33,076 nucleotides of DNA, taken from Saprospiraceae bacterium. GTDB taxonomy: Bacteria; Bacteroidota; Bacteroidia; Chitinophagales; Saprospiraceae. The position numbers and the translations under genes were made by a program. The notes under the pieces are model-generated. The model had not been told where the DNA came from. It saw only the letters and a list, made by a program, of their open reading frames with translations, and did not search any database. This document shows, piece by piece, positions 10,148 to 19,014 of this stretch. The DNA lies in assembly GCA_016715465.1 (NCBI GenBank), contig JADKAA010000015.1, positions 1-33,076 on the forward strand. The letters run 5' to 3'. Numbering within the stretch: position 1 is the stretch's first letter; the number at the start of each line of letters is the position of its first letter.

Positions 10148-11449
10148 TTATTGCACCTGCTTCACCGAATTGGTGTACCGGCCGTCTGATTCTGTTTGTG
10201 TATGGGCAGGGTCCAATATCCATTCCCCGTCCACCACAAATTTGTACGTCAGTTTACCCACCGGCGCTTCCGCCACGGCCACCCATTCCTTTCCTTTTCT
10301 TAGCATAGGGGTTTGCTCTGGGGTCCAGCCATTGAAACTGCCGGCCACAAATACCTCTTTCGCATTTTCAAATCCCTTCAGTGTAAACTGTACCTGTTTA
10401 TAGACCGGTGCTGCTTTTTGTATCGCCGTCAACGCCTCCTGCAATGATCTTTTCTTTTCCGGCGTATTCGCCTGCTGCCATAAATGCTGTACCGCCATCA
10501 GCTGTGCTTTGTGCAGGGCCTTCATGGCGCTGATCACTGTATCCGGTGTTACTCCCACTCCTTCCCAGTTGGTTTTGGTAATGGGATTGATGGCGCAGCC
10601 ATTCGGTACAAATACACCAAAATGATCATTGACCCGCATATCTCCGCCGGGATTGGCGCCGCCTTTTGTTTGTTCTCCCACCAGGATGGCTCTTTTCAAA
10701 TTCTTATAATCGTAAGCGATCTCTTCCGCACCGGAAAAAGTGCGGCCGCTGGTGAGTAAATAAATAGGTTTATTGCCATACTTTTTCCCCGGCACCCAGC
10801 CATAGCTCCAGTACTGTGTGGTATCACCGGTATTGCGGAAGTAGAGATCATTCAGATGAGTAGGCCGGTCAAAAAAATAACCGCTGAAAAAAGGGATGGC
10901 ATCCGGGTCCATACTGCCGCCACATTCCCGTAGGTCAATGATCAGCGCATCGGTATTGATCACCGCCTGCACTGCCGCTGTAAGACTGTCGGCACAAAAA
11001 TCCAGCGGGGCAAACATGGTAATGTTCAGGTAACCGATATTCCCTTCCAGCACGGATTTTTCTTTAATGCCGTAGTTGGCTCCCTTCAGCATTTGTTTGA
11101 ACTGATCTATTTCTTCCGGCGAAGGCCCGGCCCTGTTCTCTTGTTTTGGCAATCCAGTGGGCGAATAGAATACCCGCAGGTGCAGGTCATGGGTAATGGT
11201 CTGCAGGTCACGGGTAAGCGCAGCGGCCAGCCGTTCTCCTTTTTGTATCGTATCAAAAGCTCCCTTTTCCTGCAGGGTAAGCACATGTTGCTTTGCTTTT
11301 TCCGCGGTGGCCGGGTACACATAATTATCGGTTACTGTTTGCAGCAGTTCCCGGATATGCTGCCGCACTGTTTCTTTGGTCAGTTGTGCATGGGCCGTGC
11401 CGCCTGCACAGCAAAGGATTATAAGTAAACGAAAGAAGTTGTTGAGCAT
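10148..11449 (-). CDS. Exported S41-family (TSPc/IRBP-like) peptidase with C-terminal CBM48-like domain
   Basis: Single intact frame of 433 residues. The start at 11449 gives a signal peptide (MLNNFFRLLIILCCAGGTAHAQ). Residues 23-110 form the helical N-terminal part of IRBP-like S41 proteins (NYVYPATAEKA). The TSPc core follows with IGYLNITMF, ALIIDLRECGGS, and the probable nucleophile Ser in TSGRTFSGAEEIAY, then LVGEQTKGGANPGG and EGVGVTPD. Residues from about 350 (FTLKGFENAKEVFVAGSFNGW to KLTYKFVVDGEWILDP) look like an AMPK-beta/CBM48 glycogen-binding Ig fold. S41 enzymes cleave at protein C termini; there is no PDZ domain here. It is transcribed away from the FecR/PAAR pair and ends next to the dinD/fic scar. 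The peptidase-CBM48 combination is known mainly in Bacteroidota to my recollection; substrate unknown. Confidence 0.88.
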   Translation of the reverse strand: MLNNFFRLLIILCCAGGTAHAQLTKETVRQHIRELLQTVTDNYVYPATAEKAKQHVLTLQEKGAFDTIQKGERLAAALTRDLQTITHDLHLRVFYSPTGLPKQENRAGPSPEEIDQFKQMLKGANYGIKEKSVLEGNIGYLNITMFAPLDFCADSLTAAVQAVINTDALIIDLRECGGSMDPDAIPFFSGYFFDRPTHLNDLYFRNTGDTTQYWSYGWVPGKKYGNKPIYLLTSGRTFSGAEEIAYDYKNLKRAILVGEQTKGGANPGGDMRVNDHFGVFVPNGCAINPITKTNWEGVGVTPDTVISAMKALHKAQLMAVQHLWQQANTPEKKRSLQEALTAIQKAAPVYKQVQFTLKGFENAKEVFVAGSFNGWTPEQTPMLRKGKEWVAVAEAPVGKLTYKFVVDGEWILDPAHTQTESDGRYTNSVKQVQ

Positions 11450-11474
11450 GGCTATACTTTACTTTATTGATAGC

Positions 11475-11505
11475 ACAAGTTAGGGGCAGTAAGCTGGCTG
11501 TACAA
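11475..11505 (-). promoter_or_regulatory. Candidate Bacteroidota promoter for S41 peptidase gene
   Basis: On the reverse strand TTG (11505-11503), a 20-bp spacer and TAACTTGT (11482-11475) match the Bacteroidota sigma pattern TTTG-N19to21-TAnnTTTG with one change. It sits 26 bp upstream of the ATG. Confidence 0.45.
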
Positions 11506-11842
11506 TCACATAAAGGGGTGGAAATATGGGGAATATTTTTGAAATACATATTTGAGCTCTTTTATTCTCCGCATTTTTTGTGGTGTTAACGGACTCTGCT
11601 GCAAACTCAATACAATGCAGTTTGAATTTGCTTTGGTCACTCCATCCCCGGCAATAGATTCCGGTAGTTATAAGAAATAAGAATAGAAAGATAATGATAG
11701 CGGTTTTTTATACCTGCATTTACGGTATGAAATAAATCAGGCAGATGACTGCAGTCAATGTTTATGCTCTGCCTGTAAAGTAACTTACATCATTATACCA
11801 GGATAACTCACTTCCTGAAAAGAAGAATAAATGTTATTCTGA

Positions 11843-11849
11843 AAGGAGG
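11843..11849 (+). promoter_or_regulatory. Unusually strong Shine-Dalgarno site
   Basis: AAGGAGG lies 4 bp before the ATG at 11854 and fixes that start. Full consensus sites are uncommon in this phylum. Confidence 0.6.
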
Positions 11850-11853
11850 ACAC

Positions 11854-13591
11854 ATGAAACGTACAGCATCCTTGCTGATAACTTTCTTGTTATACAGCAG
11901 CATTGCTTTCTCACAAAAATTTGATGGCCTTTATACCGGAACATTTACCGGCGATGTGCAGGGAAGTTTTGAGTTTACCATCGATAGCAAGTATTACAAT
12001 AACCTGGAAGGAACATGGATGATCAAAGGTGGGCCGGTGAAAATAATTTACGGTATGGTAAAGGCCGACGGAACGGTGGATGCCTATTTCTTCGATAAAA
12101 AAAGTGATCTGAACCAGCCCCTGATGAAAGGAACCTTCCGGGGAAAAATAAACACCGGCCCATCGGCAGGCAGTTATGAAATGTATGATGCCACTTTTGA
12201 TAACCCTCACACTTCCAAAGGTGAATGGACCACACAAAAAACTATAAAAGACCAGGGACCGATATTATCTTATACCACAACCACAGGACTGGAGCTACCC
12301 TTCTCGGAAGAAAAGCCCTTTGCCCTGCGTATAAAAATTAAACTGACAGAGCCTTACCTGAAGGATTATTCCATACAGTCCGTTACACTTGGTGCCCGCA
12401 ATCCCCAGGAAGGAAGATATGCTCCCGACATTGATCCGCTGGACAACTTTTATGTTTATACCGACAATAACGGACTTGAAAAAATTACCGAAAGCCGGTG
12501 CCAAAGAAGTGGATTACATTTTTGAATATGCTTACTTTGGAACCAAGCTGGCCTTATTGCTTCCCAAAAAAATTTCAGCCGTCTTTTATATAACGCTGAA
12601 AAATGAAAAGTCCGGTGAGATCCGAAAAGAGACACTGAATGCAGAAGCGACCATTACCTCTTTATGTGTAATTATGGTCAATAAGTGCGGCTATGGCGAA
12701 TGTCCTTCTGTCAACAATATAAAAATACCCAAAGGGAAAAAAGCCACTGCCGTTTCGGGTGATGAATTGCTGATACCGATGGAATCAGAACTATGGATCA
12801 ATTTCCTGGATGGTACCGTCGGGTATTTTGTAAATAAATCATCCTCTCCGTGGAAGCTCACCATGCGGGCCGGGCATTTCAGCAGTACACAGCACTGGAG
12901 TTATACAGAAAACAGCCTGACCATACAGGCAATTGCAACCAAAGGAATGGAAAAGGGTGGTGAAACAATATCAGATAAGGCTATGGAAGAAGGATTAAAA
13001 TTACTGGTGAAGAAAGGTGCATCCGCATCTGCGCCGGGACTTGTTATGCAGGTAGCGCAGTTTTTTGGTGCCACTAAATCCGGTGGTGATGCAACAGCTG
13101 TCCGTCTCCGGTCGAAGCTTGAAGTTAGTTTTTATACCAATGGCACATTTCGTATCCGTAACCTCGAGGGCTCACCGGAAATAAGTCGCCCGCAAAACAC
13201 ACCGTTAGCACTACCGATAGGAAAAGAGGTAATGATAAATAGGAGCGGACAGGTGAGCAGCCCGGTTGCATTCAGCATCCCAAATGAACCGCTGCAAAAA
13301 ATTCCTGTGAACAGTTGGGCAGGTGTTTGGCAATCTCCGTGGGGAAAGATGACAATGGTACAAAACGGAAATAAAGTAAGCGGTACGTATGAACATGACA
13401 ATGGAAAAATAACAGGCACTGTAACAGGTAATAAATTTACTGGTACCTGGTCAGAAGCTCCCGGCTACAAACCACCCAATGATGCCGGCGATGTAGAGTT
13501 CATTCTTTCGGCAGATGGAAATAGTTTTACCGGCCGTTGGCGCTATGGAAAAAAGGGGGAATGGCAAACAGGGTGGAATGGGCAAAAGTGA
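11854..13591 (+). CDS. Exported protein with beta-rich N terminus and FecR-like segment, one frameshift
   Basis: Starts with a signal peptide (MKRTASLLITFLLYSSIAFSQ). Residues 22-120 are a Gly-rich beta region (YTGTFTGDVQGSFEFTID, MKGTFRGKI). A later stretch (TAVRLRSKLEVSFYTNGTF, IRNLEGSPEI, LPIGKEVMI) has the layout of a FecR domain. The last 80 residues are a repeated GxW/GxY beta unit (WAGVWQSPWGKMTMVQNG, GTWSEAPGY, GRWRYGKKGEW). There is no membrane segment after the signal peptide and no T9SS domain. One extra A in the run at 12480-12486 shifts the frame (GLEK|LPKAGAKEVDYIFEYAY); repaired length is about 578 residues. It lies 115 bp before the PAAR/FecR gene, same strand, and shares its general plan, so the two are likely co-expressed. 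I do not recognise a named family for the whole protein. Confidence 0.75.
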
Positions 13592-13706
13592 TGCTGCCCT
13601 GCCATTATACAACATACCTTCCTCAATAACGATTATCAGCACTGCTGATGAATTATATCATTGGAACAGGCGTCGTGTAAGTTTCACCTTCAATAAAATT
13701 ATTAAT

Positions 13707-15416
13707 ATGAAACGCTTTGCAGCAGGACTGTTGCTGCTGACAGTTCTTCCCCTTCTTACCTTTTCTCAGCAAGAATATAAAGGAACAGTAACCCTGGTCC
13801 GGAAAGGCCCGGATAATAACGCCGCTTATTACACCAACAAACTAACCATGAAGGTAGATGCCGGAGGCTCGGCTATACTGACAGCCAACCTGAAGTTTGG
13901 TCCCAGGTCAGAACCGGATGATTATATCTCCTTCAATGGTTCCATCTCCGGCACATTCGATGGCAATGGGCTCAGTCTTCTCGGACCGCTTAACCAGGCC
14001 ATGCAGGATGGAAAAGATTTTACAGAAGCTGCGGTAACTACAAGAGTAAGCGGACAAAAACAAGGTGATGAGATAACCGGCACATTCTATATGCGGTATG
14101 ATGGGAAAGAAGAAACAACGATGACCTTTGTGTTGCGCCCCGGTGAGCTGGTGCCTGAATTGCTTTTCCCTTTGGGCAAAAGCCCCAAAGTGTTTGACAA
14201 GGGCTGGTTATTTGGCGCCTCTTTCAAAATAACCGGCAAAAACAATGAAGAGATTGACCTCACTGAACAAATAGCATGGAGTGGCAGCGGCAGCTTTGAA
14301 CCGGATAAAGGCGCCAGTAGCCGCCCGGTCTTTAACAGTGTGGGAGAAAACAAGATCATACTCACCGCTGAGTACGAAGGAAAAAAATACAGCAAGGAAT
14401 ATAAAGTAGTAACGGTAGATGCCAACCGCTATGCAAGAGTGGGAAGCTATGCAAAATGCCCGGCTGATGCACACGGCTGTGTTGCTGATCCGTTTACTGT
14501 TGTTGGCCCGGTGATGACGGGCAATGCCAATGTACTTATCAACGGGTTGCCCGTTGCCTGCGAAGGCGACAGGGGAAGACATGCCGCCTGTGCAGGACCC
14601 AACACATTTACCATAACAGGTGGTGATGATGAAGTGCTGCTCAATGGAAAAAGAGTAGCTACAATGGGCAGCCAGACCACACACTGTGGAGGCATAGGCT
14701 CTATCATCAGTGTGGAGAGCATGGTTACAGATAACCTTACTGCCTTATCAACAGATGTAAGTTTTACCGACAAGCAGGGAAACAAGATCACCGGAACAGC
14801 TACACCTGCCGCCGGAACCAAAATGATAACCGGAAAAAATGGTCTTGTACTCATCAGCCCCGATAAGAATACTGTACTGATGATACTTCCCAATTGCCAG
14901 GCCCTTATTAACGGTAATGATGGTAACAGTATGGCCGTAACACTGGAAAACGGGCAGTTACTCATCAATGGTGAACCGGGTGACGGCAATAAAAAATTAC
15001 TGATAGAAACCTTTAATGAAAAGCTGGTAAAAAAAGGAACCCGTTTCCTTTTCTCGCACAGTAAAGACAGCAGCCGCCTTATCGTGTATGAAGGTGAAGT
15101 GGAAGTAACGCTGAAGAAAGACAACAGAACCGTTCTTGTTCCGGCAGGCAAAGTATATTTCAATGATTTTAAAAATGCCTACACCATCGCAGATACGGTA
15201 CAATTTCAATCTGCGGCGCAGTTAATGGCCGTTCCGAAAGACAGTGCCTACTGGCAGTTGCCCAAACAGGAAGCAGCAACCACCGAAACCGCCACTGATA
15301 AGCCGGCAGATTTCCTGGAACTGCTGAAAAAATACTGGTATATCGCTGCGGGAGGATTGCTGCTGATATTGTTACTGTTGGTTGTAGGGAAAAGAAAAAA
15401 AGGAAGTAACAACTAA
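13707..15416 (+). CDS. Exported PAAR-domain protein with FecR-like domain and C-terminal membrane anchor
   Basis: I choose ATG 13707, where a signal peptide begins (MKRFAAGLLLLTVLPLLTFSQ); an in-frame extension to 13515 overlaps the upstream gene and is unlikely. 569 residues, intact. Order: beta-rich region (22-160), Ig-like region (about 165-240), PAAR-like domain (about 243-335: VGSYAKCPADAHGCV, GNANVLINGLPVACEGD, EVLLNGKRVATMGSQTTHCGG, with Cys/His metal-ligand candidates), FecR-like domain (about 430-490: KKGTRFLFSHS, LIVYEGEVEVTL, VLVPAGKVYF), and one helix near 541-560 followed by KRKK. PAAR proteins normally cap the VgrG spike of type VI or related injection systems and are cytosolic before firing. 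A Sec-exported, membrane-anchored PAAR fused to FecR is unlike that, and no other injection-system gene is in the window. Its role is unknown: spike docking, immunity or a surface scaffold are possibilities. Confidence 0.82.
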   Translation: MKRFAAGLLLLTVLPLLTFSQQEYKGTVTLVRKGPDNNAAYYTNKLTMKVDAGGSAILTANLKFGPRSEPDDYISFNGSISGTFDGNGLSLLGPLNQAMQDGKDFTEAAVTTRVSGQKQGDEITGTFYMRYDGKEETTMTFVLRPGELVPELLFPLGKSPKVFDKGWLFGASFKITGKNNEEIDLTEQIAWSGSGSFEPDKGASSRPVFNSVGENKIILTAEYEGKKYSKEYKVVTVDANRYARVGSYAKCPADAHGCVADPFTVVGPVMTGNANVLINGLPVACEGDRGRHAACAGPNTFTITGGDDEVLLNGKRVATMGSQTTHCGGIGSIISVESMVTDNLTALSTDVSFTDKQGNKITGTATPAAGTKMITGKNGLVLISPDKNTVLMILPNCQALINGNDGNSMAVTLENGQLLINGEPGDGNKKLLIETFNEKLVKKGTRFLFSHSKDSSRLIVYEGEVEVTLKKDNRTVLVPAGKVYFNDFKNAYTIADTVQFQSAAQLMAVPKDSAYWQLPKQEAATTETATDKPADFLELLKKYWYIAAGGLLLILLLLVVGKRKKGSNN

Positions 15417-15449
15417 ACTGATTCAATAAGAGCAAGCAAGGGATAAAAC

Positions 15450-15476
15450 AAACCGGGACTATCGCCCCGGTTTTTG
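15450..15476 (+). terminator. Rho-independent terminator after the PAAR gene
   Basis: AAACCGGG (15450-15457) pairs with CCCGGTTT (15466-15473), followed by a T-rich tail, 33 bp after the PAAR gene stop. Confidence 0.85.
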
Positions 15477-15480
15477 TTTA

Positions 15481-15825
15481 TGGGAAATTATGTTGCCAGC
15501 TTCAGTGCTACTATCATCGCCTGTTGTGTCACTCACTTCAACGTTCGGTAATTCTATTTGGCTGGTAAAAGGCTACACACTGTTCACAAAGTTCACTTCT
15601 TTCCGATTGCCTGTCCCCGCCATTACTTTGTTGGGAAGTTATTAGGGGATATCTTGCCATTATGTAACAGCAACAAAGGGGGAAAACAGGAGCAAACTAT
15701 AAGTTTTGATTCCCCGAGTCCATTGCTGGAGACTCGGGAATGAAAAAGGGAGGCTTTTTTGACCTGATGACTTTTGAGATTGAATTTTTGTGTGTTGGCT
15801 ATTAGAGAATTCGTATATAGGTTCT
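15481..15825. other. Intergenic region at left edge of the defence-like island
   Basis: No convincing gene. It holds an imperfect hairpin at 15710-15740 (TTCCCCGAGTC with GACTCGGGAA), followed by a GGGAGGCTTTTTT run, possibly a bidirectional terminator. Base composition becomes AT-rich from about 15770 on, which marks the island edge. I found no matching direct repeat at the other edge. Confidence 0.5.
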
Positions 15826-16011
15826 TCAGCTATTATTTTGCCTTTTTTTTAATCTTTCTATTGATTCCTTTGAATACAAATATGCATTTCCCTTTTTAGT
15901 GAACTGCAATTTGCCAGTGTTTCGTATATGAGCCAAATCACAATCCTGAACTTTGAGTTCTGCTTTCGCCTCTTTGCTCGTTAAATAAATTTGTTTGTTT
16001 ACCTTTTCCAT
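15826..16011 (-). CDS. Small HTH DNA-binding protein, excisionase/MerR-like
   Basis: 61 residues. The sequence IYLTSKEAKAELKVQDCDLAHIRNTG then KLQFTKKGNAYLYSKESIERL has the compact winged-HTH plan of HTH_17/excisionase-type proteins (helix, L..S.C.L.HIR turn, wing with KKGNAYLY). It starts 7 bp after the preceding gene's stop, so it is the last gene of the reverse operon beginning at 18840. It could regulate the operon or be an accessory DNA-binding subunit; no integrase is present to support an excisionase role. Confidence 0.6.
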   Translation of the reverse strand: MEKVNKQIYLTSKEAKAELKVQDCDLAHIRNTGKLQFTKKGNAYLYSKESIERLKKRQNNS

Positions 16012-16018
16012 TTCAAAA

Positions 16019-16525
16019 TCATAATGCGTTTTCTAATTGCTTTAGAAATCCAACTACATTTAAAGTATTTTCAAAATAACTTGGGTCGTCCTTTATTTTT
16101 TTTGCTAAAATTTCAAAACCACCTTTTGCATATCCTTCCATCAAATGCAGTAGTGCATTTGCTTTTTCGTTTGCTTGTTCTTCATTTACATCTTCAATGT
16201 CCTCAAAAGGGAAATCGGCTAAGGCAAGCAAACTCATGAAAATATACTGAGTGATTTGTTTTGGTTTCCATTCCCCAATTGACAAAAACTTTGTCCCTTC
16301 TGCTCTGTTGAATGTTAAAAGATTTTTGGCTTTAATGCCAATCATTACTGCATACATATAGCACTCATAATAAGTACCGAATGCTTTTCCTTTTTCAAAT
16401 TGTTCAGCATCCGATTTGTCAGAAGTACTTGCTTCTTTCTTTCTTGAAAGAGATTCAATAAGCCCTTTATAAACATCTGGATAGTGAGGGGTCTTTGATT
16501 CAAATTTTTCTAATAATACTTTCAT
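16019..16525 (-). CDS. Unknown 168-residue protein coupled to the DndD-like ATPase
   Basis: I do not recognise a named family. It starts with MKVLLEKFESKTPHYPDVYKG and is mostly helical and charged, with one more hydrophobic helix (YECYMYAVMIGIKAKNLL) and no signal peptide. Its ATG overlaps the ATPase stop by 4 bp (ATGA at 16522-16525), a sign of translational coupling and usually of a physical partner. Its place after a DndD-like ATPase suggests a small subunit in the role DndE has in phosphorothioation loci, but I see no DndE motif. Confidence 0.7.
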   Translation of the reverse strand: MKVLLEKFESKTPHYPDVYKGLIESLSRKKEASTSDKSDAEQFEKGKAFGTYYECYMYAVMIGIKAKNLLTFNRAEGTKFLSIGEWKPKQITQYIFMSLLALADFPFEDIEDVNEEQANEKANALLHLMEGYAKGGFEILAKKIKDDPSYFENTLNVVGFLKQLENAL

Positions 16526-18706
16526 ATCAAATTAAGGGGTCTGATTTTTACTGATAATTCGCTTCTGTTAGTTGTTGAAATTCCGTCAGGAATATCAAGG
16601 TAATGAACGGTAAACTTCTTTCCGCTTGTCTCAATTGCATTTTGCAACTCCTTTATTTTTTCCAAGTCAGGTTTAAATCGGTTGGTTCTTTCTGAATCAC
16701 TTTCAAGGAAATCGTAAATAATTACTATGCTTTGATGAAAAGTCTTAGCAGTTTCAATCAAAAAAGATTTTTTCTTTAGCGGGTCAAAATCTGAAATTGG
16801 TGCGTCAGCAATAAGAGGATAGCGGTTGTTATAGCCTCTGTCATGATTTGCACTCATGATTGCCAAAATGATTGATAACTTTAAAGATGAGGTTTGTGAG
16901 GTATTTGGATTTGAAACTCGTTGTCCGTTATCATCAAAGTTTTCTGGTAAGTAACCACCAACAGAAGTTTCTACGAATTTTATTTTACCATAAAATGCTC
17001 CTGTGGGCTTATTGATGTTTTCATAATGAAAGTTAGCCGCCTTTTCTAATTGCTGAACTAAACCTTTGTATTGCTTCTCTTTAACTCTTGCAGTTAATTC
17101 AACAAGGTCGTCAAGTAATTCCTTTTTCTTTAAAAATATTGGGTCAATATTCCCAACAGAAAGTTGTTTCAGTCTTGCATCAACTCCCTTCAAATCTTTT
17201 TCAATTGTTTCTTGTTCTACTTCTAATCTTCCTTTCGCCTTTGAATAGTTTTGAATATCTTGATTGGTAACTTCTGCCATTGAAACAATGTCGGTAGCCC
17301 TGTCAATTCCACTGTTCAAAATTTCGTTGTTGATGTCGGCATCTAATTTTTTTATTTCTTCCTCAAGTTCTGATTTTTTAAAAGCAGCTTGTCTCTATCT
17401 TTAATTGCTTCTGCGATTTCAGCTTCTGCATTTCCGAATTTATCTGACATTGAAAAACTGCTATTCCATAATCTTCTTAAATCAGATTCAATGTCAGGCT
17501 TTGTATCAATTGCTTTTGTCAATTCGGGCAATAGCTCTTGAATTGCTTTGTATTCTGGAGTGCCTTGTTTCGCAGGTCTATTACAGACAAGGCAAAGTTG
17601 CTGGTCTAACATTCTTTGCAAGTGCATCCTTTCTGGAATGCCTCTCGGTAATCTAGTTTGGGAATTTGTATTTGCTTTTGCAATTGCTTCTGCAACTTTT
17701 CTTTGACTTACAAAATCGTTGTAGACTTTATATTTCTCTTCAAAATTAGAAACCAGTTTCTCCGTTCCCATCAACAACCAATAATCACTAAATAATCGCT
17801 TAGTAAATGTTAATTGGAAAGATTCAATACCATTAATGGTTGCTTCCAAGTCGGATGCTTTTTGTTTTCTTCTTTTATCTAAGTCAGTAATTTTTTGTGC
17901 AGAATCTAACTTGCCAAGAATTGAGTTAAATTTGTTGTTCGCTGCTTCATGGTTTAAAACTGCATTGCTTAGTTCTTCTTTACTTTTTTCTAATTTACCT
18001 TTTAAAGTAGATTGTTGTACACCCAAGCTGTCATATTCTTGTTGAATGCTTTTTTTGTTTTTTAGTTCTTTATTAAAGTCATTGCCTGCCGTTGTTGCCG
18101 CTTTCTGCATGATAGCGGAATACTCATCCCACTTTTCAATGTCGGAAAGTTTTTCAATTACTCTTTTGAGAGCATCTTTACTTGAAGTGTCAATGATACT
18201 ATTAACCCCCTTTTCGCCCTGAAACCACACATACGGCATAACTTCATCACCTATTAAACGATTAGGAATTGACAATGCCAAATCTTCATCAAGGGGTTTG
18301 AAGTGGATTACATCTTTTTTGTAAACTTCAAATGAACTTGTCTTTGCTTCAACCCAAGTAGTAGCATCTTTTTTTGAAGCAAAATATTTTCTTTTAAGCT
18401 GATAGGTTGAGGAACTGTCAGAAACTTCAATAATTACTTCACAAAAGACATTTTCTCTAGCCTCACATTCCAATAACGCTTTCTCTGAAATCAATTCTTT
18501 TTTAGAAAGGAAGTGTTCTTAATTCTTCCAGGTGCTGAATCGTCTGTGATACCATCTTTAAAAACCCACTGAAAGGCATCGTAAAGTTTTGACTTCCCGT
18601 AACCATTTGCACCAAGGATTAAATTCAATCCATCATCAAAGGTTAGTTTGTTGTTGGTGCCGTAGTAGCAAAGGAAATTTGTTAGTGATATGCTATGTAA
18701 TTTCAT
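16522..18706 (-). CDS. DndD/RecF-like SMC-type ATPase with CxxC hook, two frameshifts
   Basis: About 728 residues after repair. The N terminus MKLHSISLTNFLCYYG leads to Walker A GANGYGKS (residues 32-39) and KLYDAFQWVF, the pattern of DndD-like and RecF-like ATPases. A long coiled-coil middle holds CLVCNRPAKQG, a Rad50-type zinc-hook candidate. The C terminus has an SSLKLSIILAIMS signature region and a Walker B variant YPLIADAPISDFD, with Ala in place of the usual Glu after the Asp. DndD-type ATPases act with DndC/DndE on DNA phosphorothioate modification; Lamassu LmuB is a related hook ATPase and cannot be excluded. Breaks: a lost A at about 18505 (KNTSFLKK|ELISEKALLE) and one near 17393 (RDK|AAFKKSELEEEIKKLDADI). 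It overlaps its neighbours on both sides by 4 bp. Confidence 0.8.
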
Positions 18707-18840
18707 GGCTTTTGTTTCAATCTGCTGCCTAAAAGATTATTGATTTGAGCGGCAGCTATGTTTGCTGTTAGCTTACTTGAATGTTTATTTATCATCTCCT
18801 TGATAATGATGATTTCAATTATGTTTTCCGGACTAGTCAT
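18703..18840 (-). CDS. 45-residue small protein, first gene of the reverse operon
   Basis: ATG at 18840 opens a 45-residue frame: MTSPENIIEIIIIKEMINKH, then SSKLTANIAAAQINNLLG and SRLKQKP. It ends TGA overlapping the ATPase start (ATGA, 18703-18706), the same coupling seen between the ATPase and the 168-residue gene. That junction is the main evidence that it is real. The sequence is amphipathic and helical with no membrane segment or known motif. A remnant of a longer gene (a dndC-like gene would be expected here) is possible but I see no homology to one. Confidence 0.55.
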   Translation of the reverse strand: MTSPENIIEIIIIKEMINKHSSKLTANIAAAQINNLLGSRLKQKP

Positions 18841-19014
18841 TGTAATATTATTTCATTTATGTACCAAGCGACAGAATCACTATTAAACATCGTTGCGTCG
18901 CACTCTTGTACTGCAAATCATTACTGAACAATTTGCGCTACCGATTAAAGTACTTACTAAAAATTTGACTTATCGTAAGCATTTTACATCAAGAATTTGT
19001 AACTTCAACTTACT

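Larger units (their letters stand above)
11450..11853. other. Divergent intergenic region
   Basis: About 400 bp separate the reverse S41 gene from the forward FecR-like gene. I see a candidate promoter for the S41 gene (listed separately), a strong Shine-Dalgarno site for the forward gene, and no gene between. Confidence 0.6.

Noticed and set aside
14447..15163. 238-codon reverse-strand frame opposite the PAAR gene
   Set aside because: It is a mirror frame of an intact gene with clear PAAR and FecR motifs and a signal peptide; the reverse translation is low-complexity Ser/Leu/Pro.
15710..15740. Hairpin considered as an attachment site of the island
   Set aside because: No matching direct repeat was found near 24.4-25.4 kb and no integrase is in the window.
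15558..15743. 61-codon open frame in the intergenic region
   Set aside because: No family resemblance, runs through a hairpin, and no partner spacing supports it.
16522..18706. Hook ATPase considered as Lamassu LmuB
   Set aside because: Not excluded, but the GANGYGKSKLYDAF N terminus, the ADAPISDFD C terminus and the nearby DUF4007 genes fit a DndD-like ATPase better; a profile search would decide.
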